Shown: positions 8,677-17,448, counted from the first letter of the stretch. The stretch is 43,613 bases of DNA from an uncultured Eubacteriales bacterium (GCA_949283695.1 CASDTX010000036.1:1-43613); one strand, 5' to 3'. Made by a program: numbers and translations. Notes: a model not told the origin generated them from the letters alone.

Positions 8677-9606
8677 ATGATAAAGATTGAAAATCTTGTA
8701 AAACGTTATGGAAGTCTTGTGGCGCTGGACCACCTGAACCTGGAAGTGAAGGAAGGAGAGATCTTCGGACTTCTGGGGCCAAACGGAAGCGGAAAGACGA
8801 CTGCCATCAACTGTATGCTGGCCCTCTTGAAATATGACCGGGGAAGTATCCGTATCTTCGGCAGGGAAATGGCACCGGATAATTATGAGGCCAAGAGCCA
8901 GATCGGTGTAGTGATGCAGGATGTGGCTGTATTCGATGAGCTGAATGTACAGGACAATATAGACTATTTCTGCGGGTTATATGTAAGAGATAAGAGGCGG
9001 AGAAAGGAACTGGTGGAAGAAGCCCTTCAATTCGTAGGACTGGAAGACTATCGGAAAACTTATCCCAAGAAACTCTCCGGCGGACTCCTGAGAAGGCTGA
9101 ACATTGCCTGCGGCGTGGCTCATAAACCACGGCTGATCTTCCTGGATGAGCCGACGGTGGCTGTGGATCCCCAGAGCAGAAACCGGATCCTGGAAGGCAT
9201 CTGCGAACTGAACCGTCAGGGATCCACGATTGTGTACACCTCTCATTATATGGAAGAAGTAGAGCAGATCTGCACGCGGATCGCGATCATGGACCACGGG
9301 AGAAGCATTGCAGTGGGAACATCAGAAGAGCTGAAGAATATGATTAAGACCGGGGAGACAGTGACGATCGAAGCGGTGGTGCTGGATGAGGAGGATCTGG
9401 GACGGATCCGGGAGATCCCTCATGTGTTTGATGTGAGCTATGAGGAGCAGGTGCTGACGGTCAGATGTACAGGCGCGAAGCATAATCTGATCCACATCCT
9501 GGAGTACCTGCAGAAAGAGAAGATCCCCTTCGGGAGAGTCTTCTCCGAGCTGCCGACCCTGAACGATGTCTTCCTGGAGATCACGGGAAAGCAGCTCAGA
9601 GACTGA
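8677..9606 (+). CDS. ABC transporter ATP-binding protein (exporter type)
   Basis: This is the 309-residue ATPase of an ABC-2 exporter. Walker A is GPNGSGKTT near residues 34-42, the Q-loop lies in VVMQDVAVFDEL, the signature is a slightly changed LSGGLLRRL, Walker B is LIFLDEPT followed by VAVDP, and the switch histidine is in YTSHYMEE. The C-terminal 80 residues are an accessory domain as in drug, lantibiotic and daunorubicin-type exporters. ATG 8677 follows AAAGGGAGA; the in-frame ATG at 8656 has no good site. Two permeases follow, 54 bases away and then overlapping. The substrate is unknown; multidrug or antimicrobial peptide export is typical for TCS-linked examples. Confidence 0.93.
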   Translation: MIKIENLVKRYGSLVALDHLNLEVKEGEIFGLLGPNGSGKTTAINCMLALLKYDRGSIRIFGREMAPDNYEAKSQIGVVMQDVAVFDELNVQDNIDYFCGLYVRDKRRRKELVEEALQFVGLEDYRKTYPKKLSGGLLRRLNIACGVAHKPRLIFLDEPTVAVDPQSRNRILEGICELNRQGSTIVYTSHYMEEVEQICTRIAIMDHGRSIAVGTSEELKNMIKTGETVTIEAVVLDEEDLGRIREIPHVFDVSYEEQVLTVRCTGAKHNLIHILEYLQKEKIPFGRVFSELPTLNDVFLEITGKQLRD

Positions 9607-9660
9607 CCGCTGATCCGAAGAGATCAGAATGAATAACAGATCGTATGAGGAGGAACCAAG

Positions 9661-10785
9661 ATGATACAACAGTTGAAATATGCGCTGCTGACGAAGCTGC
9701 GGAATTTTGGAACCGTTTTCTGGCCGTTTCTCTTCCCGCTGGCCTTAACAACGCTGATGTATTTCTCAGTGGGGCAGATGGAGGAGGCGGACTTTGAAAC
9801 CGTCGATGCGGCGCTTGTGTCTGTCGGGGAAGAGGACGCTGCGTTTGCGTCATTTCTGGATGCGGTTGAGGCAGAGTCGGATCTGATCCGGGTGCATGAG
9901 ATGACGGAACAAGAGGCTGTGAAAGCCCTGGAAGAAAGAGAAGTACAGGGGATCTATGAGACTGACGGGGGAGCACTGTCTCTGACCGTGGGCGAGAGTG
10001 GAATGCCGCAGTCGATTCTGGAATCGCTGCTTTCCGGCTATGAGGAGGGAAGGCGGACCATCGAGACAGTCATGCAGAACCACCCGGAGGGGCTGGAGAC
10101 GGCGCTGCAGTCCCTGGAGGATTACGGCACAGCCGTAGAACAGGTCTCTCTTGGCGGCAGGACAACGAATCTGACGGCTCAGTTCTTCTATGCCATGATC
10201 GGGATGGCATGCCTGTATGGGTGCTTCGTCGGGTTCGGCTGTGCGATGTGGCTTCAGTGCAATCTGACCGCGCTCGCAGCCCGCAGATGCGTGGCTCCTG
10301 TGCACAGGCTGCGGCTGATCCTGACAGAATTTGCCGCGGGATTCGGGATCCATTTCGTAAATGTGCTGGTCCTGCTGGCCTATATGAAGTACGTCCTGAG
10401 ACTGGAATTCGCCGGCTCTTATCTGTCCATGGTACCGGTGGCTGTGACCGGCAGCATGTTCGGCGTGGCTATGGGGATCTTCGTGGGAAGCATCGGAAAG
10501 ATGAGAGAAAGCGTGAAGATCGGCATTCTGATCGGTGTGTCCATGCTGCTGAGTTTTGCCGCGGGTATGATGAACCCCCAGATCAAGTCCTGGCTGGATA
10601 TCCACGCGCCGATCCTCAGCCAGATCAATCCGGCGGCGGTGATATCGGATGCACTTTACTGCGTCAATGTCTACGATTCGCCGGGGCGCTATGCCCGCGA
10701 TACGGGGATCCTGGCTCTGATGTGCGTCCTGATGGTGGGCGGAGCTTTTCTGATCGTAAGGAGGGAACGGTATGACAGTATTTAA
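9661..10785 (+). CDS. ABC-2 type permease, first subunit
   Basis: This is a 374-residue membrane subunit of the exporter. It has the ABC-2 layout: a first transmembrane helix near residues 18-36 (FGTVFWPFLFPLALTTLMYF), a large extracytoplasmic domain to about residue 170, then five hydrophobic helices in the C-terminal half. AGGAGG precedes ATG 9661. The end overlaps the next permease by 14 bases, which suggests coupled translation and a heterodimeric channel. No sequence motif reveals the substrate. Confidence 0.88.
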   Translation: MIQQLKYALLTKLRNFGTVFWPFLFPLALTTLMYFSVGQMEEADFETVDAALVSVGEEDAAFASFLDAVEAESDLIRVHEMTEQEAVKALEEREVQGIYETDGGALSLTVGESGMPQSILESLLSGYEEGRRTIETVMQNHPEGLETALQSLEDYGTAVEQVSLGGRTTNLTAQFFYAMIGMACLYGCFVGFGCAMWLQCNLTALAARRCVAPVHRLRLILTEFAAGFGIHFVNVLVLLAYMKYVLRLEFAGSYLSMVPVAVTGSMFGVAMGIFVGSIGKMRESVKIGILIGVSMLLSFAAGMMNPQIKSWLDIHAPILSQINPAAVISDALYCVNVYDSPGRYARDTGILALMCVLMVGGAFLIVRRERYDSI

Positions 10786-11914
10786 AGCATATATGAAGAT
10801 TGCGAAGAAAAATGCGTGGCTGATTGTCATGTACATGGGGATCTTCTTTACTCTGACTGTGATGTTCCAGGGCGCGGCGAAGAAACAGGATGCCGGGGGC
10901 TATACTGCGGAAGGAACGAAGATCGGGATCGTGGACGAAGACGGAGGCGTACTGGCGGAAAGTCTGGCTGAGATGCTGGGCCGGAGAAACGAATTGGTCC
11001 GGCTGCCAAATGCGGAAGAATCTCTGCAGGAAGCGCTCTTCTACCGGGAAGTGGAATACATTGTCCGGATCCCGGAGGGATTCGAAGAGCGGTGTATCGC
11101 AGGGGAGGAGAATCTGAAAGTAACCGCCGTGCCGGGCACGTATGCGGGATCCTATGTGGATCAGCAGATCAGCAGCTTCATCAACTCCGCACGTACGTTC
11201 CGGGCAGCAGGGTTCTCCGCCCGGGAGACCGCTGAGACGGCAGCTGTGCCGGCAGAACCGGAAGTCCGGTTCCTGGACATTACCGGGAATGGCGGAGAGG
11301 CAGATGCCTATGTGTACTATTACCGGTATCTTCCCTTCCTGTTTCTGAGTGTGATCTGCTACATCCTGGGATATATTCTGATCGGATTCCGCAAGGGGAC
11401 CCTGCCTGCGCGGATGCGGGCATCCGGTGTTTCTGCCCGGAGACAGGCCATGGAGGGACTTCTGGCATCCTTCCTTCTGGCCCTGGGCGTGTGGGCGGTC
11501 TGCACGGCGGTGGCATTTCTGATGTACGGGGAGAGTATGCTGAGGAAGGACGGCGTGATTTACTACATTCTGAACTCTGCCGCGCTTCTGGCCGTATCAC
11601 TTACGCTGGCCTATCTGATCGGAATGATTGTCCGGGAATCAGATTCCTTGAACGGGATTATTAATATTGTGTCGCTGGGGATGTGCTTTGTCTGCGGGAC
11701 ATTTGTGGAACTGGATCTGATCAGCCCTGCCGTGCGCAAGGCAGCGCAGTTCCTGCCGGTATACTGGTATGAGACGGTCAACAATCTTCTGGCTGATTAT
11801 AAGACGATTACAGGAAGCCTGCAGACGGAAGTCCTGCAGGGGATCGGGATTCAGCTTATGTTCGCGGCAGCGTTCGTGTGTATCACGCTGGCGGTGTCCA
11901 GGAAGCGGATGTAA
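10772..11914 (+). CDS. ABC-2 type permease, second subunit
   Basis: This is a 380-residue permease with the same architecture as its partner: an N-terminal helix (AWLIVMYMGIFFTLTVMF), an extracytoplasmic domain to about residue 180 containing the IGIVDEDGGVLAESLAEML stretch typical of the ABC2_membrane_3 family, then five to six helices. GTAAGGAGGG lies just before ATG 10772, inside the end of the first permease. It is the last gene of the exporter operon. An inverted repeat AGCGGAT (11914-11920) with ATCCGCT (11941-11947) follows, but without a usable T-run. Confidence 0.88.
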   Translation: MTVFKAYMKIAKKNAWLIVMYMGIFFTLTVMFQGAAKKQDAGGYTAEGTKIGIVDEDGGVLAESLAEMLGRRNELVRLPNAEESLQEALFYREVEYIVRIPEGFEERCIAGEENLKVTAVPGTYAGSYVDQQISSFINSARTFRAAGFSARETAETAAVPAEPEVRFLDITGNGGEADAYVYYYRYLPFLFLSVICYILGYILIGFRKGTLPARMRASGVSARRQAMEGLLASFLLALGVWAVCTAVAFLMYGESMLRKDGVIYYILNSAALLAVSLTLAYLIGMIVRESDSLNGIINIVSLGMCFVCGTFVELDLISPAVRKAAQFLPVYWYETVNNLLADYKTITGSLQTEVLQGIGIQLMFAAAFVCITLAVSRKRM

Positions 11915-11948
11915 GCGGATGCAGAGAGGGCTTTTTATGAATCCGCTA

Positions 11949-11978
11949 TTGACTTCTGCCCATATTTTCCTTTATCCT
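11949..11978 (+). promoter_or_regulatory. Promoter for the PurF-like gene and MATE exporter
   Basis: A TTGACT -35 element (11949-11954) and a TATCCT -10-like element (11973-11978) are 18 bases apart. The expected start, near 11985, falls just before the first base of the leader stem described next, which supports the assignment. Confidence 0.5.
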
Positions 11979-11984
11979 GTATAA

Positions 11985-12076
11985 GGAGCGTCGGCGGATA
12001 AGGGGCCACACGGTCAATGAAGGATCAAGTCCCCCCGACGCTGTTGTTGTCAGAGGTGTAAGGAGGTTTATATAGA
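11985..12076 (+). ncRNA. Structured 5' leader of the PurF-like gene, unassigned
   Basis: The leader folds into a long hairpin. The outer stem is AGCGTCGG (11987-11994) with CCGACGCT (12035-12042), perfect over eight pairs. There is a 5'-side bulge CGGATAA plus one A, then a second stem GGGG (12002-12005) with CCCC (12031-12034), enclosing a loop with a possible GGTC/GATC pair. The strand after the hairpin runs to the AGGAGG site at 12061. No T-run follows, so it is not a terminator. It matches none of the riboswitch consensus motifs I can recall (purine, ZTP, THF, ykkC, glutamine). It could be a cis-regulatory RNA or just a stabilising hairpin. Confidence 0.45.
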
Positions 12077-13489
12077 ATGGGTGGATTTTTTGGTGTTGCG
12101 TCGAAGAATGACTGTATACTGGAACTTTTTTATGGAGTGGATTATCATTCTCATCTGGGAACGAGAAGAGGCGGTATGGCCGCTTACGGCGGCGGAGAGT
12201 TCTGCCGCGCGATCCACAATATACAGAATGCGCCGTTCCGGACGAAGTTCGAGCGGGATGTGGAAGAGATGAAAGGGAATCTGGGAATCGGCTGTATTTC
12301 CGATTATGAGCCGCAGCCGCTTCTGATCCAGTCCCATCACGGCAGTTTCGCGATTGTGACGGTTGGGAAGATCAATAACGAGGAAGAACTGTTAAGAAGA
12401 GCATTTAATGAAGGGCACTCTCATTTCCAGGAAATGAGCGGCGGGAAGATCAACGCCACAGAGCTGGTAGCTTCCCTGATCTGTAAAAAAGGAAGCCTGG
12501 TGGAAGGGATCCGCTATGCCCAGAAGATCGTGGACGGGTCTCTGACTCTGCTTCTGATGACTCAGGACGGACTGTATGCGGCACGTGACAGATATGGGAG
12601 GACACCAGTAGCTGTGGGACGCAAGGATGATGCCTACTGTGTGTCTTTTGAGAACTTTGCGTATCTGAATCTGGGATATACGCACTATAAGGAATTGGGA
12701 CCGGGAGAGATTGACTTCATCACTCCGGAAGGTGTGGAAACGCTGGTGGAGCCGGGGGAAGAGATGAAGATCTGCTCCTTCCTGTGGGTCTATTATGGTT
12801 ATCCGACTTCTTCCTACGAGGGAGTCAATGTCGAAGAGATGCGCTATCGGTGCGGGAGTATGCTGGCGAAGCGGGACGGAGATTCCGTTCATCCGGATAT
12901 TGTAGCCGGAGTGCCGGATTCAGGTCTGGCGCATGCCATCGGATATGCCAATGAATCGGGCATCCCTTATGCGAGACCGTTTATCAAATATACGCCTACC
13001 TGGCCGCGCTCCTTTATGCCTACCAGCCAGAGCCAGAGAGATCTGATTGCGCGTATGAAGCTGATTCCCGTACAGGCGCTGATTGAGAACAAGAAGCTTC
13101 TGCTGATCGACGACTCGATTGTGCGCGGAACTCAGCTGCGTGAGACGACAGAGTTCCTCTATAAGAGCGGTGCCAAGGAGGTTCATGTGCGGCCCGCCTG
13201 CCCGCCCCTTGTATACGGATGTAAGTTCCTGAACTTCTCCCGGTCGAAGTCTGAGCTGGATCTGATCACCCGGCGGATCATCCAGGAGGAAGAAGGAGAG
13301 AACTGCTCTCAGGCAGTGCTGGAGGAGTATGCAGATCCCGATTCCTGCCGCTATGCGAAGATGGTGGAAGAGATCCGGAAGATTCAGAACTTCACGACAT
13401 TAAGGTTCCACAGACTGGACGACCTGATCGAGTCCATCGGGATCGAGCCGTGCAAGATCTGTACGTATTGTTTTAACGGAAAAGAGTAA
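12077..13489 (+). CDS. PurF-like phosphoribosyltransferase lacking glutaminase residues
   Basis: A 470-residue paralogue of PurF. The C-terminal phosphoribosyltransferase looks functional: GVPDSGLAHAIGYANESGIP, the PRPP loop LLIDDSIVRGTQ, and the iron-sulfur cysteines in CSFLWVYYGYP, VYGCKF and CKICTYCFNG. The N-terminal Ntn domain is recognisable but degenerate. It begins MGGFFGV, where PurF has the nucleophile in CGVFG; the HVRYSTAGG segment is replaced by CISDYEPQP, and HNGNL by TVGKI. The flexible-loop KNxYVGRTFI is changed to KYTPTWPRSFM. It therefore cannot use glutamine as PurF does, and may use ammonia or another amine, or be regulatory. AGGAGG at 12061 supports the start. A MATE exporter starts 11 bases downstream. 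Confidence 0.85.
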   Translation: MGGFFGVASKNDCILELFYGVDYHSHLGTRRGGMAAYGGGEFCRAIHNIQNAPFRTKFERDVEEMKGNLGIGCISDYEPQPLLIQSHHGSFAIVTVGKINNEEELLRRAFNEGHSHFQEMSGGKINATELVASLICKKGSLVEGIRYAQKIVDGSLTLLLMTQDGLYAARDRYGRTPVAVGRKDDAYCVSFENFAYLNLGYTHYKELGPGEIDFITPEGVETLVEPGEEMKICSFLWVYYGYPTSSYEGVNVEEMRYRCGSMLAKRDGDSVHPDIVAGVPDSGLAHAIGYANESGIPYARPFIKYTPTWPRSFMPTSQSQRDLIARMKLIPVQALIENKKLLLIDDSIVRGTQLRETTEFLYKSGAKEVHVRPACPPLVYGCKFLNFSRSKSELDLITRRIIQEEEGENCSQAVLEEYADPDSCRYAKMVEEIRKIQNFTTLRFHRLDDLIESIGIEPCKICTYCFNGKE

Positions 13490-13500
13490 ATGGTGCAGCA

Positions 13501-14886
13501 ATGAATTGGAAGAACGAACAGAACAGCCTTGGGATCGACTGGAGACAGTTCTATCGCACAGTGATTGCGCTTGTGGTGCCCATGGCAATTCAGAATCTGA
13601 TTAATGTAGGAGTGACGGCTGCAGATGTCATCATGCTGGGGGCTGTGGGAGAGAAAGCACTCTCCGGCGCTTCTCTGGCAGGGCAGGTGCAGTATATCAT
13701 GACACTCTTCCTCTTCGGACTGACCTCCGGGGCGACGGTGCTGACGGCACAGTACTGGGGGAAAGGACAGAAAGATACGATCGAGAAAATTCTCGGCATG
13801 ACAGTGAAAGCGGCGGTCTGTGTGACCGTCCTCTTTACCGTGGCGGCGCTTGCGGTGCCGGAGCTTCTGATGAAGATCTTCACCTCAGATCCGGCGGTGA
13901 TCGCGGAGGGCGTGAGATATCTCAGAATTGTTGCGTTTACCTATATCATGATCGGCGTCACACAGGCTTACCTCTATGTTATGAGGAGCGTGGAGCGGGT
14001 CATTGTTGCGACAGTGGTGTACCTCTGTTCCCTGCTGTGCAATATTGTGATGAACGCAATCTTCATCTTCGGACTCTTCGGCCTGCCGGCCATGGGCGTG
14101 GCCGGAGCTGCGCTGGGAACACTGTGCGCCCGGATTCTCGAGGTAATCCTGACGGCAGGATACGCCCGATTCTTCAATAAAGAAATCAAACTGCGTCCGA
14201 AATACATCCTGCACACGGACAGAGATCTGTTTCGTGACTTTATGAAATATGCGCTCCCCGTGGTGGTGAATGAGATCATGTGGGGACTGGGAACTGCCGC
14301 AAATACCGCCATACTGGGGCATCTGGGAAGCGCGGCTGTGGCCGCGAACTCTGTGGCGCAGGTGGCCAGGCAGCTGGCGACGGTGGTCTCTTTCGGCCTG
14401 TCCAGCGCAGCCGCGATCTACCTGGGCAAGACCATCGGCGAGCGGCGGCTGGAACATGCCCGCGCTTATGCGAAACGGTTTATCTTCCTCAGCCTGATCA
14501 TGGGGATCCTGGGCGGCCTGGTCATTCTGGCAGTTTCGGTGCCGGCGGCAGCAGCCCTCTCCCTTACCGGTACGGCGAAGGGATATCTGCGGATTATGTT
14601 CTTCGTTATGTCCTATTTTGTTGTGGGACAGGCGTTTAACACAACCATGGTGGTGGGGATCTTCCGCTCCGGCGGGGATACCCGGTTCGGCCTGATCCTG
14701 GATGTGAGTACCATGTGGGGGTGTTCCATCCTGCTGGGATTTATTGCGGCGTTCGTGCTTCATCTGAGTGTGCCGGCGGTATATGTGATCTTAATGAGTG
14801 ATGAGATCATCAAGATCCCCATTACCTATAAGCGGTACCGGAGCTTCAAATGGCTGCAGGATGTCACGCGCAGAGAAGCAGCGTAG
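13501..14886 (+). CDS. MATE family efflux transporter
   Basis: This is a 461-residue cation-coupled exporter of the NorM/DinF superfamily with about 12 membrane helices in two six-helix halves. The family pattern is visible in VVPMAIQNLINVGVTAADVIMLGAVGEKALSGASLAGQ near the N terminus and in the matching second half NEIMWGLGTAANTAILGHLGSAAVAANSVAQ. The substrate cannot be read from sequence. It lies 11 bases after the PurF-like gene with only a weak ribosome site of its own, so it is probably translated from the same message. This makes export of a product of the PurF-like enzyme one possibility. Confidence 0.92.
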   Translation: MNWKNEQNSLGIDWRQFYRTVIALVVPMAIQNLINVGVTAADVIMLGAVGEKALSGASLAGQVQYIMTLFLFGLTSGATVLTAQYWGKGQKDTIEKILGMTVKAAVCVTVLFTVAALAVPELLMKIFTSDPAVIAEGVRYLRIVAFTYIMIGVTQAYLYVMRSVERVIVATVVYLCSLLCNIVMNAIFIFGLFGLPAMGVAGAALGTLCARILEVILTAGYARFFNKEIKLRPKYILHTDRDLFRDFMKYALPVVVNEIMWGLGTAANTAILGHLGSAAVAANSVAQVARQLATVVSFGLSSAAAIYLGKTIGERRLEHARAYAKRFIFLSLIMGILGGLVILAVSVPAAAALSLTGTAKGYLRIMFFVMSYFVVGQAFNTTMVVGIFRSGGDTRFGLILDVSTMWGCSILLGFIAAFVLHLSVPAVYVILMSDEIIKIPITYKRYRSFKWLQDVTRREAA

Positions 14887-14912
14887 CTGTGCGCAGGAGG
14901 AAGTTATTTTAC

Positions 14913-14950
14913 GCAGCGGAAAACCTGGGATACTCCGTGGTTTGCGCTGC
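14913..14950 (+). other. Hairpin before the substrate-binding protein gene
   Basis: GCAGCG (14913-14918) pairs with CGCTGC (14945-14950), and AAACC (14921-14925) with GGTTT (14939-14943), with a small internal loop between them. GGA and TCC can extend the stem into the terminal loop. No T-run follows; the AGGAGGAG ribosome site of the next gene starts six bases later. It may set mRNA stability or expression between MATE and the importer genes. Confidence 0.4.
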
Positions 14951-14970
14951 AGACAGGAGGAGATTATATT

Positions 14971-16011
14971 ATGAAGAAGAAATTAGGATCACTTGTTTTC
15001 GCGCTTATGCTTTCCGGAGCAGTTTTAACAGGCTGCAGTTCCGGTTCAGACGGCGCTGCAGAAGTGCAGGAGGATACAGAGACTGCAGAAGAACCGGCTG
15101 CGGCTCCGGTGGATGTGAATGTCATGGCCCTCAAAGGCCCCACAGCGATGGGGATGGTGAAGTTCATGGACGAAGTAGACGCCGGAACTGTGGACAGTGA
15201 GAATTATCAGTTTGACATCGCGGCCTCTGCGGACGAGGTGACTCCCAAGCTGATCCAGGGAGAGGCAGATATCGCCGCGGTTCCGGCCAATCTGGCTTCT
15301 GTGCTCTACCAGAAGACCGAAGGCGGCGTGCAGGTGCCGGCGGTGAATACACTGGGAGTTCTCTATATCGTAGAGAACGGAGATACCGTGCAGACAGCCG
15401 CGGACCTGAAAGGCAGGACGATCTATGCCAGCGGCAAAGGAGCGACTCCGGAGTATGCGCTGAACTTCATACTGGAAGAGAACGGCCTGACTCCCGGCGA
15501 AGATGTGACAATCGAGTGGAAGAGTGAGCACTCGGAGTGTGTAGCTGCGATCACCCAGGATCCGTCGGGGATTGCCATGCTGCCGCAGCCGTTCGTGACA
15601 ACGGCTCAGGCGAAGAATCCGGATCTGCGGACAGCGCTGGATCTGACAGAAGAATGGGATCAGGTGATGGAAGGCAAAGAGGAGCAGAGCCGGCTCCTGA
15701 CAGGAGTGGTTGTGGTGAGAACCGAATTCGCCGAGGAACATCCGGAGGCAGTCGAAGACTTCATGGCAAGATATGCGGACTCTGTGGAGTATGTGAACAG
15801 CCAGACAGAGGATGCGGCGAAGCTGGTAGGGAAGTATGAGATCGTGACAGAAGAAGTTGCGGTGAAGGCCATACCAGAGTGCAATATTGTATGCATTACA
15901 GGGGAGGATATGAAGGAACAGCTGTCCGGATATCTGGCTGTCTTAAATGAACAGAACCCGGAAGCGACAGGAGGGAGCCTGCCGGATGATGATTTCTACT
16001 ACATCCAGTAA
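14971..16011 (+). CDS. ABC importer substrate-binding lipoprotein, TauA/SsuA/ThiY-like
   Basis: A 346-residue lipoprotein of the NMT1/THI5-like binding-protein family. A signal peptide ends in the lipobox LTGC with Cys22 as the lipidation site, followed by an acidic linker. The mature domain has the family pattern: a start strand NVMALKGPTAMGMV, then LIQGEADIAAVPANLASVLYQK, DLKGRTIYASGKGATPEYAL and GIAMLPQPFVTTA. Members bind sulfonates, nitrate, bicarbonate, pyrimidine precursors or aromatic acids, so the ligand stays open. The permease and ATPase genes follow directly, making a complete importer. Confidence 0.88.
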   Translation: MKKKLGSLVFALMLSGAVLTGCSSGSDGAAEVQEDTETAEEPAAAPVDVNVMALKGPTAMGMVKFMDEVDAGTVDSENYQFDIAASADEVTPKLIQGEADIAAVPANLASVLYQKTEGGVQVPAVNTLGVLYIVENGDTVQTAADLKGRTIYASGKGATPEYALNFILEENGLTPGEDVTIEWKSEHSECVAAITQDPSGIAMLPQPFVTTAQAKNPDLRTALDLTEEWDQVMEGKEEQSRLLTGVVVVRTEFAEEHPEAVEDFMARYADSVEYVNSQTEDAAKLVGKYEIVTEEVAVKAIPECNIVCITGEDMKEQLSGYLAVLNEQNPEATGGSLPDDDFYYIQ

Positions 16012-16768
16012 CCGAGAGAAAAACAGAACAAAGATAAAGCTGTGGGCTGCCGCCGCGTGGATCGTACTCTGGCAGGCTGCCAGCATGTGGATCGGGCAGG
16101 AGATACTTCTGGTGTCTCCTGCCGCTGTCATACTCCGGCTCTTTGAGCTGGTACAGACAGCGGAGTTCTGGCAGTCTGCCGGAGCGTCCTTCCTCCGGAT
16201 CTTCTGCGGATTCCTGGCGGGGACAGCAGGCGGAGTTCTGGCGGCTTCCGGTGCCGCCCGGTTCCCGCGGCTGGGGGAATTCCTGGAGCCGTTCGTCCAG
16301 ACGATCAAGGCGGTTCCGGTGGCCTCATTCATTATCCTGGTGCTGATCTGGATCCCATCGGAGAACCTGTCCGTGGTGATCGCGCTGCTGATGGTATTTC
16401 CCGTGATCTATACGAATGTGAAGAACGGGATCACCAGTCTGGATGATCAGCTCAGAGAGATGGCGGAGCTGTTCCGGATCCCGGTCCGGCTGCGTGTCCG
16501 CTATCTTTATGCACCCCAGATCCTGCCGTTCTTCCGGGCAGGATGCTCGCTTGCCCTGGGACTCTGCTGGAAATCCGGGGTGGCGGCGGAAGTGATCGGA
16601 CTGCCGGACCATACCATCGGGGAGCATCTCTATCAGGCGAAGATCTATCTGAATACGGCGGATCTGTTTGCCTGGACCCTGGTGATTGTTGCGATCAGCG
16701 TGGCCTTCGAGAAGGGGTTCCTCTTCCTGGTGGACGCGGGAATGCGGCGGATGCAGACCATGCGGTGA
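15986..16768 (+). CDS. ABC importer permease, TauC/SsuC-like
   Basis: This is a 260-residue inner-membrane permease with about six helices and the binding-protein-dependent transport domain. The EAA-type loop that docks the ATPase is in ELFRIPVRLRVRYLYAPQILPFFRAG. I chose ATG 15986 because GGAGGGAG at 15970-15977 stands eight bases before it; this puts the first 26 bases inside the end of the binding-protein gene. An in-frame ATG at 15947 has no ribosome site. It is the second gene of the three-gene importer. Confidence 0.9.
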   Translation: MMISTTSSNREKNRTKIKLWAAAAWIVLWQAASMWIGQEILLVSPAAVILRLFELVQTAEFWQSAGASFLRIFCGFLAGTAGGVLAASGAARFPRLGEFLEPFVQTIKAVPVASFIILVLIWIPSENLSVVIALLMVFPVIYTNVKNGITSLDDQLREMAELFRIPVRLRVRYLYAPQILPFFRAGCSLALGLCWKSGVAAEVIGLPDHTIGEHLYQAKIYLNTADLFAWTLVIVAISVAFEKGFLFLVDAGMRRMQTMR

Positions 16769-16797
16769 GGCAGAACAGAGAGAGGAGGGACCCAGTG

Positions 16798-17397
16798 ATG
16801 GACATTACAGTGAAAGGACTCAGTAAATGTTACGGAGATCATCCGGTGCTTTCCGGCTTCGGCGCGGGATTTCCCCGGGGGAAGACCACCTGCATTATGG
16901 GACCTTCCGGATGCGGCAAGACGACTCTGCTTCGGATTCTGATGGGGCTGGAGCAGGCTGACAGGGGAGAGATCCAGGGCATGCCGGACCGAAAGAGCGC
17001 GGTCTTCCAGGAGGACCGGCTGCTGGACAGTCTGACCGGTCTTGCCAATATCCGGCTTGTTTCCCCGAAGTGTGAGAAAGCGCAGATTGAGGAAGGTATG
17101 CAGAGGCTGGGAATCTATGAATGCCGGAATCAGCCGGTCTGTGAGTATTCCGGGGGAATGCGGCGGCGGATTGCCATTCTCCGGGCATTGTACGCGGACA
17201 GTGAGATCCTGTTCCTGGATGAACCTCTGAAAGGGCTGGATGAAGAGCTGAAAGAACGGACCGCGCGGTTCATCCGGCAGATGACCGCCGGGAAGACAGT
17301 GATCTGTGTGACCCATGAGAGAGAGGAGCCGGCCCTTCTCGGGGCAGAACAGGTGATCGTGATGGCTGACGCCGTTTCTTCGCCGGAGGCCGTGTGA
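16798..17397 (+). CDS. ABC importer ATP-binding protein, TauB/SsuB-like
   Basis: A short ATPase of 199 residues, at the low end for the family because the usual C-terminal extension is missing. Walker A is GPSGCGKTT, the Q-loop is VFQEDRLL, the signature YSGGMRRR replaces LSGGQ, Walker B is ILFLDEPLKGLD, and the switch histidine is in VCVTHE. ATG 16798 follows AGAGGAGGGA; the open frame extends back into the permease gene but has no better start. It completes the importer started at 14971. The operon ends in an untranslated stretch from 17398. Confidence 0.9.
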   Translation: MDITVKGLSKCYGDHPVLSGFGAGFPRGKTTCIMGPSGCGKTTLLRILMGLEQADRGEIQGMPDRKSAVFQEDRLLDSLTGLANIRLVSPKCEKAQIEEGMQRLGIYECRNQPVCEYSGGMRRRIAILRALYADSEILFLDEPLKGLDEELKERTARFIRQMTAGKTVICVTHEREEPALLGAEQVIVMADAVSSPEAV

Positions 17398-17448
17398 AAT
17401 CAGAAGGAAGTAAAATCCGAATGAAGGATATCCACGATGGAGAAAATA

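Noticed and set aside
11985-12076. Leader as a ZTP, purine or THF riboswitch
   Set aside because: The conserved loop and junction bases of these classes are missing, so only an unassigned leader is reported.
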